A stretch of 30,888 nt of DNA from an uncultured Bacilli bacterium (GCA_944358665.1 CALVRP010000085.1:1-30888); one strand, 5' to 3'; counted from the stretch's first letter, positions 15,164 through 23,052 are shown. Program-made: numbers and translations. The notes: generated by a model from the letters alone, not told the origin.

Positions 15164-16216
15164 TTATCTTCTTAATTTATTTACATCAAAATATTTTATA
15201 TTTTTCTTCTCTAATGTTGGATATTCATCATAAGAACCAACTGTCATAAATTCATGGATATTATTAACGTTTATAATATTAGCCATATGATTAAATACAT
15301 ATTTTCCATACATATTTTCCATTTCATTTAAGTCTCTGATAGCTAAATAAAGTTTTAAGTTATAGTAACTAGCATCATTAATCATTTCTCTAATATTTGA
15401 AAGTAATGGTAACGAATCAAAATTATCTAAGATAAAATTAAATTTAATTTTTGTATATTTGATATAAGTAAATATTTGATCAATTAATGTGTTAGCCAAA
15501 TTATTTAAATCATAATCACCAATAATAAATATTGCACATTTATCTTTTAATTTATTTATTTCTAAGTCATTAGTATTTAAAACATTTAAAAGATCTTCTC
15601 GCATTAGAAATAAATTTAATTTTTGACGCATTACTGATAAAATACTCAACTTTGTTTCATATGGGGCAAATTCAGTTCCCGAACCAGTTATGTATATAGT
15701 ATTTAATGGATCTAAAGACTTAAGATAATCGCTAAAAATTCCACCATTGCCATCTTGTTTAGTTCCTTTAGCTAGAATATTCGCAACACTACCTATGTTA
15801 ATTTCATTTTCATTTCCTTCTTCAAATAAAGTTAAAGTTAAGCTGGTAAAATAGTCACTGGCCATATTTTCCCAAAAAGGATCATTGTTAGGATTATTAC
15901 TTTTAAAAATATTAAGTCCCAAATCAGTTATTAGTTTTATCATCGCGCTGCTTTCATTATTTTTATAGTAATAATATGGCAGACTTAACGGATTGAATCC
16001 GTTTGATTTTTTCGCATTTTTTAAATTGAAAACATATACATTATAATCATTTTCTTTTAATAACTTTCCATAAGTTTGATAATATTCTTCTTTGTTATCA
16101 AATACTAAAATGTTTTCATTATTGTTAATTAGCTCGCCCATTTCTTTTAATAAAATTCCTGTGGTTTTTCCACTACCATTTTTACCTATTAATAAATTTG
16201 TTTTTTCTTTTAACAT
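15164..16216 (-). CDS. Soluble TraG/VirD4-like ATPase (minimal coupling-protein homologue)
   Basis: This 350-residue P-loop ATPase resembles the motor domain of type IV secretion coupling proteins. Walker A is at residues 11-19 (GKNGSGKTT). The TraG-type block VFDNKEEYYQTYG, then V-x-VFNL-x2-AKKSNGFNPLSLP, occupies about 38-80. DPFWE is at 112-116 and the Walker B strand FILDNFDSL at 261-269. The closing segment LAIRDLNEMENMYGK is at about 291-305. Coupling proteins normally have Asp-Glu at Walker B; here it is Asp264-Asn265, so the usual catalytic glutamate is missing. The N-terminal membrane anchor is also absent, so the protein should be cytosolic. AAGGAGATGATT precedes the ATG and overlaps the end of the merR gene. 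No relaxase or conjugation gene is nearby. Confidence 0.8.
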   Translation of the reverse strand: MLKEKTNLLIGKNGSGKTTGILLKEMGELINNNENILVFDNKEEYYQTYGKLLKENDYNVYVFNLKNAKKSNGFNPLSLPYYYYKNNESSAMIKLITDLGLNIFKSNNPNNDPFWENMASDYFTSLTLTLFEEGNENEINIGSVANILAKGTKQDGNGGIFSDYLKSLDPLNTIYITGSGTEFAPYETKLSILSVMRQKLNLFLMREDLLNVLNTNDLEINKLKDKCAIFIIGDYDLNNLANTLIDQIFTYIKYTKIKFNFILDNFDSLPLLSNIREMINDASYYNLKLYLAIRDLNEMENMYGKYVFNHMANIINVNNIHEFMTVGSYDEYPTLEKKNIKYFDVNKLRR

Positions 16217-16220
16217 ATAA

Positions 16221-16607
16221 TCATCTCCTTATTATTTTTTTATTATAATTTGTTTCTTCAATTGTTTCTAATACAATTTTACCATTTTTAATATGATTTC
16301 TTAAATAGTCGACTTTTTTAATTTTTTCTTTTAATAATTCAATTTCTTTTAAAATTTCCTCTTTCTTTTGTAGCATAATATAATTATCAAAATTGTTTTT
16401 ATACTTTTTTATTTCTTCTAATGAAAATCCAGCTTCTTGTAATAACTTTAAAAGTTCGAATTCTTTAACTTGTTCATCAGAATAATAACGATAGTTAGTA
16501 AATAAATCTAATTCTATTGGTTTAAATAAATTTATTTCATCATAATATCTAAGCGTTCTAACTGATACATTTAATTTTTTCGCAAAGTCGCCTATTTTAT
16601 ATAGCAT
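16221..16607 (-). CDS. MerR family transcriptional regulator
   Basis: This 128-residue regulator has an N-terminal MerR winged-helix domain. It reads YKIGDFAKKLNVSVRTLRYYDEINLF, with NYRYYSDEQ as the wing and LLQEAGFSLEEIKKY after it. A long dimerisation coiled coil follows (about 75-110) with a short tail and no recognisable effector domain or metal-binding cysteines. The start at 16607 has a perfect AGGAGG; an upstream in-frame ATG at 16628 lies next to the -10 box and is rejected. It ends in TGA, rare in this window. Its last codons AGG AGA form the ribosome binding site of the ATPase gene, coupling the two. It should bind the spacer of its own promoter and control the three-gene operon. 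Confidence 0.9.
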   Translation of the reverse strand: MLYKIGDFAKKLNVSVRTLRYYDEINLFKPIELDLFTNYRYYSDEQVKEFELLKLLQEAGFSLEEIKKYKNNFDNYIMLQKKEEILKEIELLKEKIKKVDYLRNHIKNGKIVLETIEETNYNKKIIRR

Positions 16608-16626
16608 AGTTCCTCCTTTCATGTTC

Positions 16627-16657
16627 ACTATAACATTTACGTTAGCGTGAGAGTCAA
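16627..16657 (-). promoter_or_regulatory. MerR-type promoter with a 19-bp spacer
   Basis: Read on the minus strand: TTGACT (16652-16657), a 19-base spacer and TATAGT (16627-16632). The overlong spacer is the hallmark of promoters that MerR proteins bind and untwist. It contains a partial dyad around ACGCTAACGT. The promoter lies just before merR, implying autoregulation. Confidence 0.75.
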
Positions 16658-16725
16658 GTCCTATTTAACTTAATTTTAACATATTTACAGAAAAATTAAA
16701 ATTAGGTGAAATTTCTTTTAATCAA

Positions 16726-16753
16726 TTGACATTAAAATATAAAAATTTATAAT
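16726..16753 (+). promoter_or_regulatory. Sigma-A promoter of the zinc-ribbon protein operon
   Basis: TTGACA (16726-16731), a 16-base spacer and TATAAT (16748-16753), followed by an AAAGGAGG ribosome binding site and the start codon at 16776. Confidence 0.65.
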
Positions 16754-16775
16754 ATAATATAAAGGAGGAAGATTT

Positions 16776-17951
16776 ATGTTTTGCGAAAACTGTGGCGCTA
16801 AAGCTAAAGAAGGTGCTAACTACTGTGAAGAATGTGGAACGCCTTTAAAAAAACCAAAAGCAAAAAAAGTAACGAATAAGTTAAAAAAAGTAGTAAAAAA
16901 GCCAAAAAAAGAAATATCTAAAAAAACAAAGATTATTATCGGAATTATTATAGCTATTATTGTTATTTTAGCTGTTTCTATTTTCGCAGCCAGTACGTCT
17001 GTCAAGCCAGATAAAATTGTTAGTGAGTATTTTGAGGCTATTAAAAACAATGATGTAGATAAACTATATAGTTATTTAGACGTTCCAGATAAAGATTTTA
17101 CTAGTAAAGAAGTGTTTGAAAAGTTAATAAAAAATGATGATAAAATCATTAGTTATGCAGTTACAAATACTATTGTAAGTACCGATGGTTTAGCGGCACG
17201 TGTTACAGTAAAATATGTAACAGAAGACTCAAAGTCAGATATTGTTACTATTAATTTGGTTAAAGATAGTGGCAATAAAATGTTATTCTTTTCTACTTGG
17301 AAAATAGAAAATGATACTGAACTTACTAACGACTACCAAATAAAAGTTATGAAAAATGCAAAGGTAGAGTTAGCAGGGGTTTCTTTAACTAAAGAATATC
17401 TAGATGAAAAAGAATCCGATGATGAATTTGATGTTTATGAAATTCCTGAATTATTTAAAATGGATTATCCCGTTAAAGTGACTTATCCAATGGGAATTAC
17501 AACCAATAGTACTATTAATCCTGATTCATTTTTTGGATCAGAAACTTTAGATTTTACTTTAGATGATATTAGTGATGAAGATCAAACTAAAATTGAAAAA
17601 GCTGTTTTAGAAAATATTCAGTACATTTATGATAACGCTTTGGCTGATAAAGGTTACAGTGATATCAATGAAAAATTTGCTAAAAACGATGATTTAGAAG
17701 AGACTTATAATGATTTTAAAGATAATTTAGCAAAAAGAGCTGATAATTTGAAGAGCATTACTTTTACAAAAGTGACTTTAAATAGAGTTAATATAAACGA
17801 TGATGGTTATTTAAATGTTTCATTTAAGGTAAGTTACGATTATGAAACAGAATCAAAAAAAGACGATAGAAGTGTTTATTCTACTATAACATTTGCTTAT
17901 GATAAAGAATATCAAGTTGTTGATTTTGAAAATTTTAAAACATATTTTTAA
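16776..17951 (+). CDS. TcaA-like zinc-ribbon membrane protein
   Basis: This 391-residue protein starts with a zinc ribbon (Cys3, Cys6, Cys17, Cys20 in two CxxC pairs). A lysine-rich linker and one membrane helix (about residues 53-74) follow, then a large extracytoplasmic part. The first extracellular unit (IVSEYFEAIKNNDVDKLYSYL) resembles NTF2-like domains. The overall plan matches the TcaA/YvbJ type of cell-envelope protein, which has been linked to resistance and to envelope homeostasis in staphylococci. The specific role here is unknown. The next gene, 12 bases downstream, also begins with a zinc ribbon, so the two form an operon. Confidence 0.75.
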   Translation: MFCENCGAKAKEGANYCEECGTPLKKPKAKKVTNKLKKVVKKPKKEISKKTKIIIGIIIAIIVILAVSIFAASTSVKPDKIVSEYFEAIKNNDVDKLYSYLDVPDKDFTSKEVFEKLIKNDDKIISYAVTNTIVSTDGLAARVTVKYVTEDSKSDIVTINLVKDSGNKMLFFSTWKIENDTELTNDYQIKVMKNAKVELAGVSLTKEYLDEKESDDEFDVYEIPELFKMDYPVKVTYPMGITTNSTINPDSFFGSETLDFTLDDISDEDQTKIEKAVLENIQYIYDNALADKGYSDINEKFAKNDDLEETYNDFKDNLAKRADNLKSITFTKVTLNRVNINDDGYLNVSFKVSYDYETESKKDDRSVYSTITFAYDKEYQVVDFENFKTYF

Positions 17952-17963
17952 GGAGGTATATAA

Positions 17964-18659
17964 ATGGCAAAATATTGTGCAAATTGTGGTCGTAAATTAG
18001 AGGAAGGTGAAGTTTGCGATTGTCAGGAAGTTTTAACAGCTTCAAATATTGATTTTGGTGAAAGTGTTAACAAGCTTATTAATTTAATTAAAGGTATGTT
18101 TACATCACCGATAAAAACTATGAAAGCATTTAAGGAGGAGAATAATTTTTCATTAGCTTGTGTTTTGGTTGCTATTACAAGTATTATCACAGGATTGTTT
18201 TTAATGCTTTTAACTAAAGGCTTATATGAAGCTACTGTAAGTACTTATACAATTGGTAGCTATTCTGTTGTTTCATCAGTTGATATTCCTTATTTTAGAG
18301 TATTTGTTATTGGCTTATTAACTTCAATTGTTTTCTATTTTATTGAAGCTTTAGTTCTATATTTAGTAAATAGTCAAATATTTAAAGTTAAATTTAATTA
18401 TAAAAATGCCTTTAATATAATTTCTGCGCTTTCAGTATTTAATTTAATTGCGATTTTAATAAGTATTATAGGCATATTTATCTCAATATATGTTGCAATT
18501 ATTATAATTGCAATTGCGACTATTTTGAATTTAATATGTTTAGTTATGGCTAGTAAAGAAATTTTAAAATTAAATGATAAGAATACAATGTACAGTATAA
18601 TATTATGTTTATTAATTATGGCGTTCATTAGTTATATTGCAGTATTAATTTTTAATTAA
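17964..18659 (+). CDS. Zinc-ribbon Yip1-like membrane protein
   Basis: This 231-residue protein has an N-terminal zinc ribbon (Cys5, Cys8, Cys18, Cys20) and about five membrane helices from residue 60 on. The segment MFTSPIKTMKAF just before the first helix matches the amphipathic entry common to bacterial Yip1/DUF1282-like proteins. It has a strong AAGGAGG ribosome binding site. It is co-transcribed with the TcaA-like gene and followed by a terminator. The function is unknown; it may act with its neighbour at the membrane. Confidence 0.7.
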   Translation: MAKYCANCGRKLEEGEVCDCQEVLTASNIDFGESVNKLINLIKGMFTSPIKTMKAFKEENNFSLACVLVAITSIITGLFLMLLTKGLYEATVSTYTIGSYSVVSSVDIPYFRVFVIGLLTSIVFYFIEALVLYLVNSQIFKVKFNYKNAFNIISALSVFNLIAILISIIGIFISIYVAIIIIAIATILNLICLVMASKEILKLNDKNTMYSIILCLLIMAFISYIAVLIFN

Positions 18660-18665
18660 AATGGT

Positions 18666-18693
18666 AATAGAGTTAATAACTTTATTATTTTTT
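18666..18693 (+). terminator. Terminator of the zinc-ribbon operon
   Basis: A 9-bp stem (AATAGAGTT with AACTTTATT, one G-U pair) with a three-base loop and a run of six T, starting a few bases after the stop codon. Confidence 0.65.
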
Positions 18694-18778
18694 ATATAAA
18701 TTAAAAAGGGTTTTAAAAACTTTTCTCTTATAATATTTATAGAGATAACCAGAAAAATATTGTAAAGGTGATGAATAT

Positions 18779-19024
18779 ATGGAGAGATTTGAAAAAGAAG
18801 TTAATAAGTTAAATACCGATATTGAATTTACCGAATTTTTGAGTGCTGAAGAAGACAATGAAAGATTAAAAAATACATTAATCTATGAGGCTGAAGAAAA
18901 AGGAAAGGCTGAAGGTATTTTGGCGGTGGCTAGAAACATGTTAAAAGAAAATACCGATATTAATTTCATTTCTAAAACTACAGGATTATCAAAAGAAGAA
19001 ATACTTGCTTTAAAAGAAAATTAA
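18779..19024 (+). pseudogene. C-terminal remnant of an Rpn-family (PD-(D/E)XK) nuclease/transposase
   Basis: An 81-codon frame that matches only the tail of Rpn/PDDEXK-family 'transposase' proteins. It has the acidic EFTEFLSAEEDNERL stretch, the EEKGKAEG linker, then ARNMLKENTDINFISKTTGLSKEEI, the typical final helix-turn-helix-like segment. The nuclease domain, normally about 200 residues long, is missing; an in-frame stop lies 11 codons before the ATG. An AAAGGTGATG ribosome binding site and an upstream TATAAT (18729-18734) mean it could still be expressed. Some Rpn genes do have internal starts giving short C-terminal proteins, so function is possible. A strong terminator follows. Confidence 0.6.
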
Positions 19025-19033
19025 ATGTTTAAT

Positions 19034-19071
19034 AAGTGTAATAGAATTAATAAGATCATTACACTTTTTTT
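19034..19071 (+). terminator. Terminator after the Rpn remnant
   Basis: A perfect 9-bp stem (AAGTGTAAT with ATTACACTT), a 15-base loop and seven T. Confidence 0.8.
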
Positions 19072-19102
19072 GTGAAAATTATATCAAAAAAACTAACTTT
19101 GT

Positions 19103-19131
19103 TTGCTAATTGTTTGAATGTTTTGTATAAT
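19103..19131 (+). promoter_or_regulatory. Sigma-A promoter of the ABC transporter operon
   Basis: TTGCTA (19103-19108), a 17-base spacer and TATAAT (19126-19131), 21 bases before the ATG, which has a TGGAGG ribosome binding site. Confidence 0.7.
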
Positions 19132-19152
19132 AATAAATAATGGAGGACGATT

Positions 19153-19857
19153 ATGGAAAAATTTATTGAGTTAAACAAAGTATCAAAAAAATATAATATT
19201 GGAAATAGACCCTTTTATGCTTTAAAAGATGTTTCTTTTACCATTGATAAAGGGGAATTTGTTGTTATTTTAGGACCGTCTGGCGCTGGGAAAAGTACAC
19301 TTTTGAATTTAATAGGTGGTATGGATAGCGCTAATCGAGGTTCTATTGTTATAGATGGTGATGATATTACTAAATACAATGAAAATAAACTAGCTGCCTA
19401 CCGCGGAGAGAATGTTGGCTTTGTCTTTCAATTTTATAATCTTTTACCAACTTTAACTGTTCTAGAAAATGTTGAGCTTATTAAAGAGGTTTGTAAAAAA
19501 GAGGTTCAGGCTAAAGAGGCTTTGAAAGCTGTTGGACTAGCTAGACACATCAACAAGTTTCCAAGCAGTTTATCAGGTGGTGAACAGCAAAGAGTATCGA
19601 TTGCTAGGGCGGTTGCCAAAGGTCCCAAAATATTACTTTGTGATGAACCTACCGGAGCTTTGGATTCTAAAACTGGTGTTGAAGTTTTAAAACTCTTACA
19701 TAGTAAATGCAAAGATGATGGTAATACGGTTATCATTGTTACACACAATTCTTTATTTGCCGATATAGCTGATAAAGTTATTTATTTAAAAAATGGTGAA
19801 CTTGGTGAAATTGTTACTAATGAAAATCCTAAAAATATCGATGAGGTGAATTGGTAA
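19153..19857 (+). CDS. ABC transporter ATP-binding protein, MacB/LolD-like
   Basis: This 234-residue ATPase has Walker A GPSGAGKST (41-49), signature LSGGEQQR (140-147), Walker B ILLCDEPTGALD (about 160-171) and the switch histidine His198. It powers the FtsX-type permease encoded directly downstream, in the MacB/LolD class whose members drive export or mechanical work rather than uptake. The start of the permease gene overlaps its stop (TAATG). No two-component system or peptidase gene next to it points to an antimicrobial-peptide role. Confidence 0.92.
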   Translation: MEKFIELNKVSKKYNIGNRPFYALKDVSFTIDKGEFVVILGPSGAGKSTLLNLIGGMDSANRGSIVIDGDDITKYNENKLAAYRGENVGFVFQFYNLLPTLTVLENVELIKEVCKKEVQAKEALKAVGLARHINKFPSSLSGGEQQRVSIARAVAKGPKILLCDEPTGALDSKTGVEVLKLLHSKCKDDGNTVIIVTHNSLFADIADKVIYLKNGELGEIVTNENPKNIDEVNW

Positions 19858-22097
19858 TGCTTATAAAAAAGATGCTTCGCGATATGAAACAAAATTTATC
19901 ACAATTTTTAGCCATCTTTTTAATGATTTTTTTAGGTGTATTTGTTTATGTTGGTATTGGCTCAGAAATAGAAGGTATGAATGAAAATTCTGATAAGTTT
20001 TATGAAGAAGCTAATATGCCTGACTTGTGGGCTTTAGGCGCTTTTAAAGATAGCGAAGAAATTGCCAAAATAGATAATGTTCAAAATGTTACTAATAAAT
20101 TAACTGTAAATGGTAATTTTGCAAATAGTGATAATACAGATTTAGAAATAAACTTTATAAATTCTGATAAAATATCATCTCTATATGTTATAGAAGGTAA
20201 AGAGTTTTCTTACGATAGCGATGATTTATGGTTAGATAGTGCTTTAGCTGATCATCTCGGCTATAAAGTAGGTGATACAGTAACGATTGAATTTAATCAT
20301 CTAGAAATAACGACTGAAATAGCTGGTTTAGTTATGAACCCGGAACACGTTTATGCCGTTAAAGATTCATCACAAGTATTTCCATCCCATGATGATTATG
20401 GTTTTGTTTATCTTTCTAGTAAAGCCTATCCTTTGGGTGAAGAAAACATTGTCTATAACTATACGTTAATTGATACAAATCAAGAAGAAAAAGTAAAAAA
20501 AGAAATAGAAGATAATATTCCTGGTGTTATTTCAGTTACTGATAGAAGTGCTAATACAAGCTATGCAACATTTAAAACGGAAATAGATAGTCATGAAACA
20601 TATGCTGGTATTTTCCCTGTTATTTTCTTATTCATTGCAGTATTATCAGTAATTACAACGATGAATCGAATTGTTAAAAATCAAAGAAATGAAATTGGTA
20701 TTTTAAAGGCTTTAGGGTTTAAGAAAAGTAAAATAATTTGGCATTACACAATGTACGGTTTTATTGTTTGTTTACTTGCGGTAATTGTTGGCCATATTCT
20801 TGGACCACTTCTTTTAGGTAATTATATCTTGTCTTTAGAAGAGGGGTATTTTGAACTACCTTATTTAACTGCTGAAGTACCATATATATATTTTATAGTT
20901 AGTGCATTAATTGTTTTCATAATTGGTCTTGCTAGTTATTTCTCTTGTTTTAAAGAATTAGAAGGTAGTGCGGCTGAGACCTTAAGACCGAAAACACCAA
21001 AAAAACTTAAACATACATGGATTGAAAAACAAAAGTTATGGCACAAATTAAAGTTTAAAACTCAGTGGAATTTACGAGATGTATTTCGTAATAAAATCCG
21101 TTCGTTTATGGCTATTATCGGTGTTGCTGGAGCGACAATGTTAGTTGTTTGTGCTTTTGGAATGCTAAATACCTTAGACAATTATATTAGCTGGCAGTAT
21201 GATGACATTTATCATTTTAAAAATCAAATTATTTTAGATGAAACCGTAGATAAAGATAAAATAATTAATGATTATGATGCTGGTAGTATACAAAGTGTTG
21301 GCATTGAAATTCAAGGAAAAGAAGATGTTGCTTCAACAATTAGTGTTGATGATAGTAATGAAATGGTAACTTATACTGACCATGATAAGAATAAAATTGA
21401 TATTCCTGATGAAGGGATTATGATTAGTGAAAAACTTGCTGATCGTTTAAATGTTAAAAAAGGTGACAAAATTACTTTTAAAATATATGGTTCGGATAAA
21501 CTATATACTTTAGAAGTCACGCAGTTAAATAGAGCACCTAGTTCGCAAAATATTACAATGACTAGAGAATATTTTGAATCTTTAGGTTTAGAATATAATC
21601 CAACTGTTGCTTATACGAATAAAGATGTTACTGACGATATTTCTTATACTTCAGAAGATAGCCTGCGCGAGAATTCTAGTAAGATGTTAAATACAATGAG
21701 TAGTGTCATAGTTATTATGATTGTAGCTGCTTTATTATTAGGTAGTGTAGTCATTTATAATTTAGGTATCTTATCTTATACAGAAAAAGTTCGTGAACTT
21801 GCAACCTTAAAAGTTTTAGGTTTTAATAGCCATATGGTTGGAAAAGTTTTGAAACAACAAAATATCTGGCTCACAATTATTGGTGTGATAATAGGTCTTC
21901 CACTTGGTGAAAAATTAGTTGAAGTTATTTTCTCTTCAGTTATGGGATATTCATTTGATATCATGCCCGCTGTTTATTTAGCGTCTTATGTTATTTCAGT
22001 GATTTGTGTTTTATTGGCTGCTATTATTGTTAATATGATTTTAAATAAAAAAGTTCGAAAATTAGATATGGTTTCTAGTTTAAAGGCGGCCGAATAA
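19857..22097 (+). CDS. ABC transporter permease with two FtsX domains
   Basis: This 746-residue protein has an N-terminal membrane helix (about 15-36) and a large extracytoplasmic domain (about 40-250). Then come three helices of the first FtsX domain (about 255-365), a further helix and a second extracytoplasmic domain (about 420-620). Three final helices form the second FtsX domain. Both domains have the expected cytoplasmic coupling pattern: RNEIGILKALGFKKSKI in the first and EKVRELATLKVLGFN in the second. The ATG at 19857 overlaps the ATPase stop and has GAGGTGA upstream. The stop in turn overlaps the glycosylase start. It probably exports a substrate or moves something out of the membrane; which substrate is unknown. 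Confidence 0.9.
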   Translation: MLIKKMLRDMKQNLSQFLAIFLMIFLGVFVYVGIGSEIEGMNENSDKFYEEANMPDLWALGAFKDSEEIAKIDNVQNVTNKLTVNGNFANSDNTDLEINFINSDKISSLYVIEGKEFSYDSDDLWLDSALADHLGYKVGDTVTIEFNHLEITTEIAGLVMNPEHVYAVKDSSQVFPSHDDYGFVYLSSKAYPLGEENIVYNYTLIDTNQEEKVKKEIEDNIPGVISVTDRSANTSYATFKTEIDSHETYAGIFPVIFLFIAVLSVITTMNRIVKNQRNEIGILKALGFKKSKIIWHYTMYGFIVCLLAVIVGHILGPLLLGNYILSLEEGYFELPYLTAEVPYIYFIVSALIVFIIGLASYFSCFKELEGSAAETLRPKTPKKLKHTWIEKQKLWHKLKFKTQWNLRDVFRNKIRSFMAIIGVAGATMLVVCAFGMLNTLDNYISWQYDDIYHFKNQIILDETVDKDKIINDYDAGSIQSVGIEIQGKEDVASTISVDDSNEMVTYTDHDKNKIDIPDEGIMISEKLADRLNVKKGDKITFKIYGSDKLYTLEVTQLNRAPSSQNITMTREYFESLGLEYNPTVAYTNKDVTDDISYTSEDSLRENSSKMLNTMSSVIVIMIVAALLLGSVVIYNLGILSYTEKVRELATLKVLGFNSHMVGKVLKQQNIWLTIIGVIIGLPLGEKLVEVIFSSVMGYSFDIMPAVYLASYVISVICVLLAAIIVNMILNKKVRKLDMVSSLKAAE

Positions 22098-22588
22098 TGA
22101 AAGTTTATCATGAATTAGAACCTGTTTTCGATAAAAATTCAGAAATATTAATTTTAGGAAGCATTCCCTCAGTTAAATCTAGAGAAATTGGTTTCTATTA
22201 TGGCCATAAACAAAATCGCTTTTGGCGCATTCTTGCTGATTTATTTGCTGAACCAATGCCAGAAGCAACCGATGATAAAAAGATTTTTCTCAAAAAACAT
22301 CATATTGCTCTGTGGGATGTTCTTAAAGAATGTGAAATTATTGGTTCTAGTGATAGCACAATAAAAGATCCGGTGCCTAATGATATTAATTATTTATTAA
22401 AGAAAACAAAAATAAAAACGATTTTTGTAACGGGGAAGGTAGCCGAAAGATTTTATAATAAATTTTGCTTATCTCAAACAAATATTCCTTGTATTTATTT
22501 GCCATCAACCAGTCCCGCCAATGCTGGAGTTAAATATGAAAAACTTTTAAATAGTTATAAAATAATCTTAAATCATTTAAGAAACTAA
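22097..22588 (+). CDS. DNA-deoxyinosine glycosylase (uracil-DNA glycosylase superfamily)
   Basis: This 163-residue protein of the UDG fold has the hypoxanthine-glycosylase family pattern. It has LILGSIPSVKSREIGFYYGH near the N-terminus (about 18-37), then KQNRFWRIL and ALWDVL. The closing motif is LPSTSPANAG. It removes hypoxanthine formed by adenine deamination and so starts base-excision repair. It is the third cistron of the ABC transporter operon; its ATG overlaps the permease stop. Pairing with a transporter is probably a transcriptional convenience. A terminator overlaps its stop codon. Confidence 0.85.
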   Translation: MKVYHELEPVFDKNSEILILGSIPSVKSREIGFYYGHKQNRFWRILADLFAEPMPEATDDKKIFLKKHHIALWDVLKECEIIGSSDSTIKDPVPNDINYLLKKTKIKTIFVTGKVAERFYNKFCLSQTNIPCIYLPSTSPANAGVKYEKLLNSYKIILNHLRN

Positions 22589-22614
22589 TGTGTTAAACTT
22601 ATTAGTTTCTTTTG
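22579..22614 (+). terminator. Terminator of the ABC-glycosylase operon
   Basis: An 11-bp perfect stem (AAGAAACTAAT with ATTAGTTTCTT) containing the glycosylase stop codon, followed by TTTTGTTTTG. Confidence 0.75.
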
Positions 22615-22624
22615 TTTTGTGATA

Positions 22625-22653
22625 TTGACAATAATGATATCTATCCATATAAT
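22625..22653 (+). promoter_or_regulatory. Consensus sigma-A promoter of the small membrane protein gene
   Basis: TTGACA (22625-22630), exactly 17 bases, then TATAAT (22648-22653). This is the only full consensus promoter in the window and should be strong. Confidence 0.8.
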
Positions 22654-22681
22654 ATGGTTAGGAAGAATAGGTGTGGTTGAT

Positions 22682-23014
22682 ATGAAAAAATATTTAGAAG
22701 AATATGTTAAAGAAATTGATGATTTATTAGAAAAAGATAATATAAATAAAAACACTGTGGAAAAACATTTGGTTAAAATAAAGTTTTTTCAGCATGAAAG
22801 ATTAATTCACCTTTTAGTAACTTTATTTTATGCTTTAGCTTTTTTGATTTGTTTAGTGCTTAGCATTTATATTTGGACTTTTTTAATTGTATCTATAATT
22901 TTAATTTGCTTTTTAATTCCTTATATTCTGCATTATTTCTTTTTGGAAAACAATGCTCAATATTTATACAAACAATATGATAAAATGCTTGGAAAAACAA
23001 GTGATTTATCATAA
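22682..23014 (+). CDS. Small two-helix membrane protein (copy 1, full length)
   Basis: This 110-residue protein has a charged, probably helical N-terminal half (about 1-45), then two closely spaced membrane helices (about 46-93) and a basic tail. The family is unknown to me. The start at 22682 follows AGGTGTGG; an in-frame GTG at 22619 lies upstream of the promoter and is rejected. The last ~215 bases shared with copy 2 (22773-22987) are followed by a different ending (LGKTSDLS). No terminator follows. Copy 2, downstream of the nuclease gene, carries the ending and terminator that probably once belonged here. Confidence 0.7.
   Translation: MKKYLEEYVKEIDDLLEKDNINKNTVEKHLVKIKFFQHERLIHLLVTLFYALAFLICLVLSIYIWTFLIVSIILICFLIPYILHYFFLENNAQYLYKQYDKMLGKTSDLS
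22773..22987 (+). repeat. Direct repeat copy 1 (3' part of the membrane protein gene)
   Basis: About 215 bases matching 24100-24314 with roughly a dozen mismatches by eye, mostly at silent positions. It begins at TTAAAATAAAG and runs to AATATGATAAAATG. It encodes the two membrane helices. Confidence 0.9.
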
Positions 23015-23052
23015 AAACTATTTTAGTATAATGTATTTTAGGAGGTGATAAT

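Noticed and set aside
16608..16628. Longer MerR N-terminus from the ATG at 16628
   Set aside because: That ATG lies next to the -10 box and before a perfect AGGAGG; the MerR domain begins at the later ATG.
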